DNA from: Treponema sp.
Lineage (GTDB): Bacteria > Spirochaetota > Spirochaetia > Treponematales > Treponemataceae
DNA: 41,555 nucleotides
Direction of reading: 5' to 3'
NCBI GenBank assembly: GCA_016296575.1
Contig: JAEDJA010000022.1
Coordinates: forward strand, 1-41,555
Shown piece after piece: positions 8,749 to 16,373 of the stretch. Both the position numbers and the translations under genes were made by a program. The notes under the pieces are model-generated. The model saw nothing but the letters and a program-made list of their open reading frames with translations, searched no databases and had not been told where the DNA came from. Numbering within the stretch: the stretch's first letter is position 1; every line of letters begins with the position of its first letter.

Positions 8749-9108
8749 CTACATGGTTTTACAGTTGTCACAAATATGAAAAAGCTGCAGATCATAACTG
8801 GTGATTGGTGTACCGGCTTCTTGTTTTAGATCTTCAATGCGATTTTTTAGGAACATATCCTGAATTTTTCCGCACTTTTTACATATAAGGTGATCGTGTG
8901 GAATGAGTTTATCGTAGTGATCCGGTTGATCTGGCACTGAGATTTTACGTATCATTCCTTCACTGGTAAGTTTATTCAGGTTATTATAGACTGTTGCCAT
9001 CGACATAGGTTGATCTGAATCTAAAAGAACCCGATAAAGCTCTTCTGCAGTCGGATGGTTGGTTGATGCTTCAATTATGCTCAGTATAATCTTACCATTT
9101 TTTGTCAT
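8749..9108 (-). CDS. perR: Fur-family peroxide regulator PerR
   Basis: 119 residues. The N-terminal winged helix (TAEELYRVL...SMATVYNNLNKL) is followed by the metal-binding dimerisation domain with HDHLICKKCGKI and HICDNCK, the two CxxC pairs that bind structural zinc in PerR/Fur. The protein is shorter than the usual ~140 residues, with a shortened N-terminal helix. The peroxide-sensing assignment rests on the adjacent rubrerythrin gene and the 7-1-7 box. It probably represses its own operon and is inactivated when bound iron oxidises a ligand histidine. The ribosome binding site is weak. A Fur-like or zinc role is less likely but not excluded. Confidence 0.85.
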   Translation of the reverse strand: MTKNGKIILSIIEASTNHPTAEELYRVLLDSDQPMSMATVYNNLNKLTSEGMIRKISVPDQPDHYDKLIPHDHLICKKCGKIQDMFLKNRIEDLKQEAGTPITSYDLQLFHICDNCKTM

Positions 9109-9129
9109 TGGTTAATAATCTCTATAAAT

Positions 9130-9144
9130 TTAGAATAATTCTAA
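9130..9144. promoter_or_regulatory. PerR box (7-1-7 palindrome)
   Basis: TTAGAATAATTCTAA is a perfect 7-1-7 inverted repeat and close to the PerR/Fur consensus TTATAATNATTATAA. It covers the -10 box of the perR promoter, so binding should block RNA polymerase and give autorepression of perR and rbr. An overlapping half-site ATTCTAA follows at 9144-9150. The divergent ttcA gene starts 112 bases away and could also be affected. Confidence 0.75.
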
Positions 9145-9160
9145 TTCTAAATATTGTCAA
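9132..9160 (-). promoter_or_regulatory. perR-rbr promoter
   Basis: Reading the minus strand, a perfect TTGACA at 9160-9155 is followed after 17 bases by TATTCT at 9137-9132. The -10 box lies 24 bases before the perR start codon and inside the PerR box. Confidence 0.65.
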
Positions 9161-9256
9161 TACTTTTTTTATTTTGAGTTAGAAACTTATAGTGAAAAAA
9201 CTGGTGATTCATGGTACTATAAAAAAATCGCTTTATTTCGGTCAGTAAATTTTTAT

Positions 9257-9970
9257 ATGACGCTTCAAAAACTCTACAGCTATACAAGACAGTGCATCCA
9301 GCAGTTTGACCTGATTCAAGAAGGGGATAGAATTGCTGTTGGAATTTCAGGTGGAAAAGATTCACTGACACTTCTTTATGCATTGGCGGGACTTAGAAAA
9401 TTTTACCCGTCTCATTTTGAAATTATTGCAGTGACTGCAGATTTAGGTTTCGGGACATTTGAGCTTTCTGCCATTGAAAAACTGTGTTCTGATCTTGAAG
9501 TGGAATATCATGTGATAAAAACAGAGATTTCAAGAATTCTTCAGGAGAAGGTGGAAAACGGTACTTACTGCGCCATGTGTGCAAAACTCAGGAAGGGTGC
9601 CATCAATAATTTTGCCAGAGAGAAAGGCTGCAACAAGGTGGCTTATGCTCATCACCAGGATGATATGATTGAAACCATGCTGCTGAGTTTGATTTATGAA
9701 GGTCAGTTTTTCACTTTTGCGCCAAAAACCTATTACAAGGAGACCAATCTTACTGTAATCAGACCCCTTGTAAATATTCCTGAAAAGCAGATTATTGGAT
9801 TTCGCAACAAGTACAAGCTTCCCTGTGTAAAAAATCCCTGCCCTCATGATGGAATAACCCGCCGGCAGTATGTAAAAGAGCTTGTAAAGAAATTAAACCG
9901 TGATAATCCTGGTGTAAAAGAAAAGATGTATAACGCTATTCTAAAAGACAGAATTTATCAGTGGCGATAG
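9257..9970 (+). CDS. ttcA: TtcA-family tRNA 2-thiocytidine synthetase
   Basis: 237 residues. A PP-loop ATPase: SGGKDS at residues 31-36 activates the tRNA base by adenylation. The CAMC pair at C105 and C108 and a third cysteine in KNPCPHDG near residue 196 are the three ligands of the [4Fe-4S] cluster that delivers sulfur in TtcA/TtuA enzymes. The HHQDDMIETML segment is the family histidine/aspartate motif. The expected reaction is 2-thiolation of cytidine 32 in tRNA, though TtuA-like 2-thiouridine 54 activity cannot be excluded without a tree. It is divergent from perR; no strong ribosome binding site is visible. Confidence 0.85.
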   Translation: MTLQKLYSYTRQCIQQFDLIQEGDRIAVGISGGKDSLTLLYALAGLRKFYPSHFEIIAVTADLGFGTFELSAIEKLCSDLEVEYHVIKTEISRILQEKVENGTYCAMCAKLRKGAINNFAREKGCNKVAYAHHQDDMIETMLLSLIYEGQFFTFAPKTYYKETNLTVIRPLVNIPEKQIIGFRNKYKLPCVKNPCPHDGITRRQYVKELVKKLNRDNPGVKEKMYNAILKDRIYQWR

Positions 9971-10102
9971 GGCAGGAAAACCAATCAAGTTAGGAATCAT
10001 CATTAAACCGTTGAAAGAGTCTAAAAGATCTCAGGCCAGATCAAGGCTCATTATTCAGTCCAAAATTCAGCTCAAAACGAATTGTTCTGAACATTGATTT
10101 AA

Positions 10103-10408
10103 TCATAAAATCCCTTTTGAACCAGATCGGAAAATCACGTATTCAAAAAGCAATCCGGAATCCTGATTATTCAGCAATGAAAATAAAACAGTTCCCTGAA
10201 GCTTCGCAAATGCAACATCCTGTGACAGATTATACTTATTTATGAGATACTTTGTTAAATCTACAACACACATCCCGATTGCCTGGGATTTTGAAGTAGC
10301 AAGATAAAAACCTTTGCCAAAATCTTTTCTATCTCTGCCTTTTGTTACATCAATATGAGAAATTGTATCTATAGTGCCATGATAAAGAATTGTCTTAAGC
10401 GGCAACAT
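10103..10408 (-). CDS. DUF3990 protein (ADP-ribosyltransferase-like fold), short form
   Basis: 101 residues from ATG 10408. The start TILYHGTIDTISHIDVTKGR and then RKDFGKGFYLATSKSQA match the DUF3990 signature (LYHG...GR...DFGKGFY.T....A), which resembles the NAD-binding core of ADP-ribosyltransferases. The start overlaps the DUF3791 gene by 14 bases, so the two are translationally linked; a further upstream start at 10438 is possible but lies within that gene. The protein ends early at a TGA after FEYVIFRSGSKGIL. DUF3990 proteins are usually longer, so this copy may be truncated. A toxin role with DUF3791 as partner is an inference from the pairing. Confidence 0.6.
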   Translation of the reverse strand: MLPLKTILYHGTIDTISHIDVTKGRDRKDFGKGFYLATSKSQAIGMCVVDLTKYLINKYNLSQDVAFAKLQGTVLFSLLNNQDSGLLFEYVIFRSGSKGIL

Positions 10409-10619
10409 AATAATCAATTTCCTTAACCATTTCTTCATCTGTCATATTGTCAAAAATATCAGGGCATTCTGCAATATATTTCAGAACATGAAACTTCTCA
10501 TCTATCTTAAGAAAATCTTCCGAAGACAAATTATGACTCTTCTTGTAGTTTTCAGAAATTATGTACATAAGAAAAATGGAATTGTTCAAACTTAATTCTG
10601 ATATAACGGTCTCCTTCAA
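10395..10619 (-). CDS. DUF3791 small protein
   Basis: About 74 residues. The pattern SIFLMYIISENYKKSHNLS, then a short helix and an acidic end (EEMVKEIDYYV), matches DUF3791, a small helical family commonly found next to DUF3990. The start is uncertain: the frame begins with TTG at 10619, and the only GGAG lies inside the first codons. Candidate antitoxin or chaperone of the DUF3990 protein. Confidence 0.55.
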   Translation of the reverse strand: MKETVISELSLNNSIFLMYIISENYKKSHNLSSEDFLKIDEKFHVLKYIAECPDIFDNMTDEEMVKEIDYYVAA

Positions 10620-10683
10620 TAATCTTTATATAATATATCTTATTTTTTTGATTTTTTCAGATTAAAACATCCAGATTAAATAT

Positions 10684-10718
10684 AAAAAAAGGATTTCCAG
10701 CATTAATCTGAAAATCCT
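10684..10718 (-). terminator. Rho-independent terminator (probably of the tRNA-Met remnant)
   Basis: On the minus strand AGGATTT (10718-10712) pairs with AAATCCT (10696-10690), with an inner CAG/CTG, and TTTTTTT follows directly. It lies downstream of the tRNA fragment and the tandem hairpins, so it may be the original terminator of the tRNA gene. Confidence 0.65.
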
Positions 10719-10726
10719 GAAGTAGG

Positions 10727-10891
10727 TGGGCCATACGAACTACGTTCGTTTGTCCTGGTGGAAGTGATATACGTATAGTTTCTCACTTCGTTACGAAACT
10801 ATTGGGCCATACGTCCGCTTACGCTACCGTTTGTCCTGGTGGAAGTGATTAAAGTCAATTTTCTCACTTCGTTGCGAAAATTGTGGGCCAT
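10727..10891. repeat. Two tandem hairpin units ending in TGGGCCAT
   Basis: Units of 76 bases (10727-10802) and 81 bases (10803-10883) each run TGGGCCATACG - variable segment - TTTGTCCTGGTGGAAGTGAT - spacer - hairpin. The third TGGGCCAT at 10884-10891 is the acceptor end of the tRNA-Met remnant. The hairpins have 8-base perfect arms that differ between units (ATAGTTTC/GAAACTAT at 10775-10802 and CAATTTTC/GAAAATTG at 10856-10883) but almost the same 12-base loop, TCACTTCGTTAC or TCACTTCGTTGC. Different arms that still pair indicate conserved structure. Confidence 0.75.
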
Positions 10892-10930
10892 CTTGGATTT
10901 GAACCAAGGACCAAAGGATTATGAGTCCGT
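10884..10930 (-). pseudogene. 3' half of a tRNA-Met(CAT) gene, probable attachment-site remnant
   Basis: The minus strand shows an anticodon loop CTCATAA flanked by GGA and TCC, a variable loop, a perfect T arm CTTGGTTCAAATCCAAG and the 3' acceptor strand ATGGCCC plus discriminator A. No matching 5' acceptor (GGGCCAT) or D arm lies upstream; a different hairpin sits there instead. No CCA is encoded. A tRNA cut at the anticodon arm with its 3' half intact is the usual footprint of integration by a tyrosine recombinase. Confidence 0.65.
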
Positions 10931-12667
10931 CAAAATCTTGACCCGACTATTATTTACAAAGTAAGTAATGGTTAAAATCATCACTCTAGGTAATATTATT
11001 ACATAGTTTTTCATTAAATGCAAGAATAATATTATTACAACTGTTATTCAGTATCACCAATTTTTGGTGTAATCTTTGGGGTAATGCTTGGTGTTGTTTT
11101 GGTGTAAGCTCCGCTCCAACAGACTGCTCCGGCAAGCCGTCGCAGACTGTTTCCGCTCTGCACCGCCTAAAAAGCTTGGCATCCCATCCGATAAAAAAAT
11201 GAAAAGGTAGCAAACAGACTGCTCGCTCATTCCGCTGCACTTCGTTCCGCTTCATTCGCTCCCAGACTGTTTGCATATACTGGAAAGCTCGCAGGAAGCG
11301 AAGCAAGAGGGCAAAGCACGCGGGCATTGTGAAAGCAAAGCGAGAAGCAATGCAAGCACAGGCAGGCCAGTCGCTCCAGGAACGGCGGGCAGAACAGCAA
11401 AGAAGCAAAGCAGCTCACCGCTCCTTCCGCTTTGTGTCCTGCCTGTTTCCGCGAGAAGCAATCGTTGTAGAGTGACGCTCTTTGCACGCCGCCAGTTTTT
11501 CCGGCTCTCCAGGAATTTTCGGTAAAAGAAAAATCGGTCGCGTTCCTGTCGCAACTTAAAACTGCGGGCACGCAAAAGCGTTCCCCCTTTCCCCCCGCCG
11601 CGGGGCATCCCCCTTTTCCCCCTTCGTAAAAAAAAGGAATGTTATTGAACCGCTCTTGGGGGGCAAGGGGGCACCCTTTTGCTCAACATTACAGTTGTCC
11701 CGCAGTTTTAAGATGCTCAATTGGTTCTACAAAGTGGCGGCTATGGGGCAATTCTCTCGTATAGGAAAAATTATTGCCTCAATCGCACAGGGCTGTCGCA
11801 AGCGCCACCCCTGCGCTCAATCGGCAAGGCGGCAACATCCGTGTTGCCGCCACTTCCCACTGTTGAACTTGTTTTCAACTTAGAAAATGCTCTTACAGAT
11901 GTCGCTCTGGTCGCGCGTCCGTGCGCTCCCTCCGCTCACCAACAAGCTGAATTTTCCAATTTCAGAAGCAGACTTGCCAAAAGTAATGTCCGCTTCGCGC
12001 CCTTGTGTTTGAAGCAAGCCTGCTTCTTCCGAACTTATCTGCCAAATCAAAATTCCTCATACTGACCACGTCTTGTGGACAATTCGTTTTTTGACCTCTT
12101 ATACAATTCTCGAAAGCTTCGTTCAGACAGCTTTTAAAAGTTGCGGATGCTTCGCAACCGCTTGTGTTTGAAAAGCCGTCTTCACTCCGAATACTGCCGA
12201 TTAACTGCATCATGCTGAAAAATAATCCTATCACAAAAGACACAGCCGGCCACAAGAATAAATCTGATTTTTCAAAAATAGAGATTTCTCTCAAATTAAA
12301 AAAATTGATCGGGGGGAGCGTAGCGACTGGTCAAAAAGTTTACATTTATTAAAATAAATTTAATGGCACACTTTGCAAAGCACACGTTGTTTTCTGCCTT
12401 TTATAAATTTATATTGCCTGTTTTAAATCTTTTTCCTTGAAAAAAAGTGTGCCCGAAGATAAAAATTTGCAGATTCTTCTCTGCAAGTCTATATATAATA
12501 AAGATTTAGCTATTGCGAAATGCGGTGCGTTTGGTCAAAAAATCTGCGTCCCCATCCGTACCGTCGGCACACATTCTGAAAAATCATTGCGTTTTCCACA
12601 GCTTCCGCAAAGGCACACATCGCGCCACGACACACACAAGGGGCAAGGGGAAAAGAAAAAAATCTGG
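10931..12667. other. GC-rich, hairpin-filled non-coding region
   Basis: No convincing gene in about 1.7 kb. The frames that are open here overlap in several phases, are arginine/cysteine-rich and match no motif. Contents: an imperfect AGTC/GTCAA palindrome next to the tRNA remnant (10924-10948); near-copies of CAGACTG at 11121, 11153, 11215 and 11266; four G-tracts on the minus strand (11583-11622); a perfect 10-base stem GGCGGCAACA/TGTTGCCGCC with a TCCG loop (11828-11851); GTTGCG/CGCAAC around 12142-12160; and GGCACACTTT (12365-12374) repeated inverted at 12444-12453. A minus-strand frame ending at 11044 reads TKTTPSITPKITPKIGDTE, possibly the tail of a lost integrase. Confidence 0.5.
11828..11851. 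repeat. Perfect 10-bp hairpin with tetraloop
   Basis: GGCGGCAACA and TGTTGCCGCC pair completely around the loop TCCG. No T-run follows on either strand, so it is not a standard terminator. It could be an RNA structure or a protein-binding palindrome. Confidence 0.6.
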
Positions 12668-13471
12668 CTATGCAAGTCCTTCCAAGAAATGCGTGATTGT
12701 ATATGCAGCATCCTTAGAGCTCACATCAATCCATTTTTTGTCAGAATCATCAAGCCTCTTTAAATATCTTTTGTTTGAAAAAACGCGGCTCAATCGTGCA
12801 AGCACTCCCGCAATGTCTTTTTCCCTCATTTTTGCATCATCAAAGATATACGATTTAAGGCAAACTTCAACTTTTTTCCTGTTGATATGTCCGCAAAGAT
12901 AGTACATGTCAAATATATCTTTATACCGTGTAGATACAGCTCCGAATCTCAACAGAGAGCGAAGTTTTTCCGTGAACATCTGTTCGTTTGAGTTTATGAG
13001 AAGGCTTGCTCCGTTATCGTCAAAGGCAATGTCAAAGCAGAATTCTTCCTGCTTGATGTCAAGCTTCGTATGAACGCCCAAATCTATCTTGCTCGGAATT
13101 TTGTTGCCGAATGTATCAGAAATTTCTATGAAAACTCTCTTGCCCTTGTAATCCTGCTGTCTCAGTTCCTCTATTTTTCCTGTCCTCGAAATAGAAATCC
13201 CCTGTATGCAGTTTAATTTCTTGATGAACCTGTCTATTGCGTCATCGTCCAGAGAATACCTTATAAAATCTATGTCAATGTCCTGTGTCGCCCGTCGTAT
13301 GTTGTTTGTCTTTCCTCGCATTACAACGCCGCCCTTTATAGTTACGTTTTTCGAAAGGCTTCCGTCCGAAATAGCTTTCAAAATAATGTCCTGGCAGACT
13401 TTTGCCTGCGCGTTCTCATCGCCATAGCCGTTTGCAATTTCAGCTTCTATCAAATCGTCAAGATCAATCAT
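12668..13471 (-). CDS. abiEii: AbiEii-type nucleotidyltransferase toxin
   Basis: 267 residues. The core is a DNA polymerase beta-like nucleotidyltransferase: GGVVMRG followed by the RATQDIDIDF motif, in which the paired aspartates bind metal, as in AbiEii/AbiGii toxins. A later segment, EKLRSLLRFGAVSTRYKDIFDMYYL, is the conserved helix-loop of this family. AbiEii toxins modify tRNA by adding nucleotides and stop growth of phage-infected cells. Its start overlaps the AbiEi stop by four bases (ATGA), so antitoxin and toxin are made together. It is the last gene of the integrase-linked block. Confidence 0.85.
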   Translation of the reverse strand: MIDLDDLIEAEIANGYGDENAQAKVCQDIILKAISDGSLSKNVTIKGGVVMRGKTNNIRRATQDIDIDFIRYSLDDDAIDRFIKKLNCIQGISISRTGKIEELRQQDYKGKRVFIEISDTFGNKIPSKIDLGVHTKLDIKQEEFCFDIAFDDNGASLLINSNEQMFTEKLRSLLRFGAVSTRYKDIFDMYYLCGHINRKKVEVCLKSYIFDDAKMREKDIAGVLARLSRVFSNKRYLKRLDDSDKKWIDVSSKDAAYTITHFLEGLA

Positions 13472-14010
13472 AATACCTCCAGCTGCAAAAGGTCCATAAT
13501 CATCGCTGATTTTGGAAGCTCGTATGCATAATCCTGTATGTCCTGCATGTTCAATTCTCCCGTTATTTTCCTAAAATTGGAAAGGACTTCCTTATAGTAA
13601 TCAAAAGAAAGCTTTGTCTTGTTCCGCAAAAGTTCCAGCAGCAGCCGCTCCCTGCCGTATATATGGAGATTGTTTCCTTCGCACTCAACCTCAACGGCTC
13701 CAAGCTGAACGGTTCCGCTGTTCTCAAATTTCTGGACAACCCTGCTGTCCGTTATTTTTGCGGCGCCACGCTCCGTTGCGAGGATGTATTTATCAGGGAT
13801 TGTGTCCGTAAGACCGTAATAGTAAAACGCGCTGTTAAGCGTGAGCACGGCTCTAGGGTATTTAAATGAGATTACATAAATGTCGCTCTCGCGTTTCCTG
13901 TCGGAATAAACGCCTTTTTCAAGCTGATAAATCTCGGACTTTTTCACCGCCTTTGTCAGCTGATACTGCGAGCCGTATTTCTCTTTGCACTGCGCATAAG
14001 TAAAAAGCAT
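13468..14010 (-). CDS. abiEi: AbiEi-type transcriptional antitoxin
   Basis: 180 residues. An N-terminal winged helix (YGSQYQLTKAVKKSEIYQLEKGVYSD) is followed by the AbiEi-like domain, with FKYPRAVLTLNSAFYYYGLTD and a C-terminal segment containing YGRERLLLELLRNKTK. AbiEi is the antitoxin and autorepressor of type IV toxin-antitoxin systems; it does not bind the toxin but counters its effect and represses the promoter. The pair sits in the position used for defence cargo in phages and satellites. The 86-base gap upstream would hold its own promoter. Confidence 0.8.
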   Translation of the reverse strand: MLFTYAQCKEKYGSQYQLTKAVKKSEIYQLEKGVYSDRKRESDIYVISFKYPRAVLTLNSAFYYYGLTDTIPDKYILATERGAAKITDSRVVQKFENSGTVQLGAVEVECEGNNLHIYGRERLLLELLRNKTKLSFDYYKEVLSNFRKITGELNMQDIQDYAYELPKSAMIMDLLQLEVL

Positions 14011-14096
14011 GATTTCACTAAACCTCTGTAAAACAATGAAAATTACAGATATTTAGTTTATATCATATTCGCAAAGAATTTGCAATAGCCATAAAA

Positions 14097-15542
14097 CTAA
14101 AAGCTTCGCCACTCTGTTTTTATAATAAGTCCGAGCCAGTATCTCACGGAATGGCTGCACATCTTCTTAAACCCCTTTTCCTCAAGCCTCAGCGCAAGGT
14201 ATTTCTGGCTTCCAATCCGCTCGCTGTTCGCGTTGCACCACTTTATGTAAGAGGCGTACATGTCCTGATTCCTCACACGGAAAGTTCCCGTAGCGTCCAC
14301 CGTGCAGCAGTCCTTCAAGAAAGTTCCTACGGTATCCATGTCTTCCATATATTCCTCAGTCGCGCTTCGAACACTTGCAGGGTCATCTAAACCTTCTTTT
14401 TTCCAATTGCAATACCCCTCTAAAAGCCAGTTCAATATTCCGGCATTTTCTTTTGCAAGTTTATCGCTTAAATGCTTGTCCCTCTGCTCCTTTGGAATCG
14501 TGACGGTAAATGGAATGAGCTTTATTCTGCGCCAGATGCCGTAATCTCCGCCTTTTATTCTCGGCTTGTGATTCGTTGCCATAAATATTTTGAAGGTAGG
14601 ATAAAAAGAAAAATATTCGCCATATAAAAATCTTGCCGTCAGCTTGTCCTCTCCGGTAATTTGTTTTACAAGACTTTCGCTTAAAGCTTTTCCTTGCTCG
14701 GTTTCACTCGTGGTAACGAGTCTCTTTCCGCAAAGACGTGCCAAATCATTACTCTGGTCGCTTGTTCGTTTCATAAAAGTTTCTACTCCTGTAGAGCAGG
14801 CATAATCTCCAAACAGTGACTGCAGAGTATTTAAGAATGTACTTTTTCCGTTCGCGCCGCTCCCCCATAAAATAAATATGCATTGTTCGCTTACATCGCC
14901 TGTAAGAGCATAGCCCATCGCTTTCTGGACATAATGAATAAGCTCCGTATCCTGGTTCATAATCTGCATAAGAAAGTGTTTCCAGGTCGGACAGTCAGCG
15001 GCTTTGTCATATTCAAAATTTGACTTTTTCGTACAAAGGTCATTGCGATTAGGTTCACAGACATCACAATTTTTTCTCAGATTTATTGTGTTTCCTGCTG
15101 TATTAAAAAGATATGGGTCTGTATCAAATTCACTTGCCCTTACAACTGTTTCACGGCTCATCTTGCAAAGTCCAATCATCGATTGAATTCGCCTGTAGCT
15201 TTCACTTTTTATCAGATGCCTTTCAAAATCAATTGCAAGCTGGGGGTCTTTTATATACCTTGCCCCTCGATACATCTGGTGAATAAATTCTACAACCTGA
15301 ATTTCTACACTATTATTATCATCAATTTCCCAATTAGTTCCATTCCATATAAGAAATTTATCCCAAGGTTTACAATAACGAATATCATTTCCAAAGGCCT
15401 TTAAAAAATAATCGCGGTTTGTAATGTCGGTAAACTGCATTTCACCTTTAGCATATTTGTTGCCGCGTAAATCCTGTGAAAGAATGCGTATCGCTTCAGT
15501 TATCTGTTTTTTGATTTCTTTTTCATGTTTTCTTTCATTCAT
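14097..15542 (-). CDS. D5/P4-type SF3 helicase (phage or plasmid primase family)
   Basis: About 481 residues. The N-terminal half contains a D5_N-like region (FLIWNGTNWEID, then helices), with a cysteine pair in the middle. The C-terminal half is an SF3 helicase: Walker A WGSGANGKSTF, an acidic Walker B-like TSETEQGK, a sensor strand FKIFMATNHKPRI and arginines in GIWRRIKLIPF. It would drive replication of the element. The N-terminal primase catalytic domain of P4 alpha is missing, so priming must come from another protein. GTG 15548 has AGGAG only three bases away, so I prefer ATG 15542. It overlaps the preceding gene by eight bases. Confidence 0.85.
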   Translation of the reverse strand: MNERKHEKEIKKQITEAIRILSQDLRGNKYAKGEMQFTDITNRDYFLKAFGNDIRYCKPWDKFLIWNGTNWEIDDNNSVEIQVVEFIHQMYRGARYIKDPQLAIDFERHLIKSESYRRIQSMIGLCKMSRETVVRASEFDTDPYLFNTAGNTINLRKNCDVCEPNRNDLCTKKSNFEYDKAADCPTWKHFLMQIMNQDTELIHYVQKAMGYALTGDVSEQCIFILWGSGANGKSTFLNTLQSLFGDYACSTGVETFMKRTSDQSNDLARLCGKRLVTTSETEQGKALSESLVKQITGEDKLTARFLYGEYFSFYPTFKIFMATNHKPRIKGGDYGIWRRIKLIPFTVTIPKEQRDKHLSDKLAKENAGILNWLLEGYCNWKKEGLDDPASVRSATEEYMEDMDTVGTFLKDCCTVDATGTFRVRNQDMYASYIKWCNANSERIGSQKYLALRLEEKGFKKMCSHSVRYWLGLIIKTEWRSF

Positions 15543-15855
15543 TCTCACAGGCTCCTGTTTCTACGATTACATCAAAATATTCAGTCATGCACCATGCCAT
15601 AAACATAAAGGCATCCTGCAAATCTCCTATACCTTTCTCAAGCAGTTCATTTCGCTTTTCATATAAGAACACAAGAGAATGAGGGAATTTTTCATACCGT
15701 TTAAAAGACCACCACGCTGCAAATTTATCGCCTTTTTCACAATTCTTTATAAATCCCTGTTTTGTACACAATCTAAACAGGTTTACATCATCAGTCATAA
15801 ATTCAATAAAATCACAGGCCTCTTTCTCAATTTCAAACGCTATATAGTCATTCAT
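15535..15855 (-). CDS. Small acidic protein of the mobile block, unknown
   Basis: 106 residues, rich in aromatic and acidic residues (FAAWWSFKRYEKFPHSL, AFMFMAWCMTEYFDVIVE). No signal peptide, membrane helix or known motif. It lies directly upstream of the helicase gene and overlaps it, so a role in element replication or its control is possible. I do not recognise it. Confidence 0.55.
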   Translation of the reverse strand: MNDYIAFEIEKEACDFIEFMTDDVNLFRLCTKQGFIKNCEKGDKFAAWWSFKRYEKFPHSLVFLYEKRNELLEKGIGDLQDAFMFMAWCMTEYFDVIVETGACENE

Positions 15856-15917
15856 AACCTAAAACTCAAAAAAAAGCCATGCAGCTGGCAATACCGCATG
15901 GCCGTATAAAAAACAAA

Positions 15918-16373
15918 TTACCTTGCGCCAAAAAGCAGAAATACTAGGGAAGTAAAAGCTATTCCGACTCCAGCGCCAATGGCAGTCCCTGCAAAAATAT
16001 TTTTCAGACCATGCTTTTTCAGCCGTTCATTTTCAAGAAGCAGAGCAGTATTTTCTGCTTCAAGATTTTCACATAAAGAAGCATAACTTTCTGCCTGCGC
16101 TTCCTGCAATGCGCATTCTGAGCCAACTTCAATAACAGCAGCTTTTACAGCTTCTTGTGCAGTCCGTTCAATTTCATCTTCTGCAATTTCTTTTAAGTCT
16201 TCAATCATGGCATCCACCTCTGACTGAGTGTAGACTCTTTCCATATTCGTCAAATCGCTCTCTAACTCTTTTTTTTCCTTCATGGATTGCGTCACAGCTT
16301 TCCTTGAAACTGTCGCACAACTCATCAGCAGGAATGCTGGAAAGATGATTATGCATTGTCTGATATGCCTCAT
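15918..16373 (-). CDS. Spanin-like lipoprotein with C-terminal membrane helix (u-spanin architecture)
   Basis: 152 residues from ATG 16373. The N-terminus is a lipoprotein signal (CIIIFPAFLLMSC, acylated cysteine near residue 19). The middle is a long charged, coiled-coil-prone stretch, and the C-terminus is a hydrophobic helix (GTAIGAGVGIAFTSLVFLLF). An outer-membrane lipid anchor plus an inner-membrane C-terminal helix on one chain is the layout of unimolecular spanins (T1 gp11), which fuse the two membranes in the last step of phage lysis of diderm hosts. It overlaps the preceding inner-membrane gene by 173 bases in another frame, as Rz1 does Rz. Function is inferred from architecture and neighbours only. 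Confidence 0.55.
   Translation of the reverse strand: MRHIRQCIIIFPAFLLMSCATVSRKAVTQSMKEKKELESDLTNMERVYTQSEVDAMIEDLKEIAEDEIERTAQEAVKAAVIEVGSECALQEAQAESYASLCENLEAENTALLLENERLKKHGLKNIFAGTAIGAGVGIAFTSLVFLLFGAR

Noticed and set aside
10727..10891. CRISPR array
   Set aside because: Only two repeated units, with internal hairpins and no regular spacers; no cas gene in the window.
11044..11109. Minus-strand frame ending TPSITPKITPKIGDTE as the tail of a second, degraded integrase gene next to the tRNA remnant
   Set aside because: The upstream frame is low-complexity and has no catalytic motif of a tyrosine recombinase, so the idea rests only on the look of a short tail and its position.
10986..12294. 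Several overlapping open frames in the GC-rich region as genes
   Set aside because: They overlap in multiple phases on both strands, have biased arginine, serine and cysteine content, lack ribosome binding sites and match no motif; hairpin repeats explain the open frames better.
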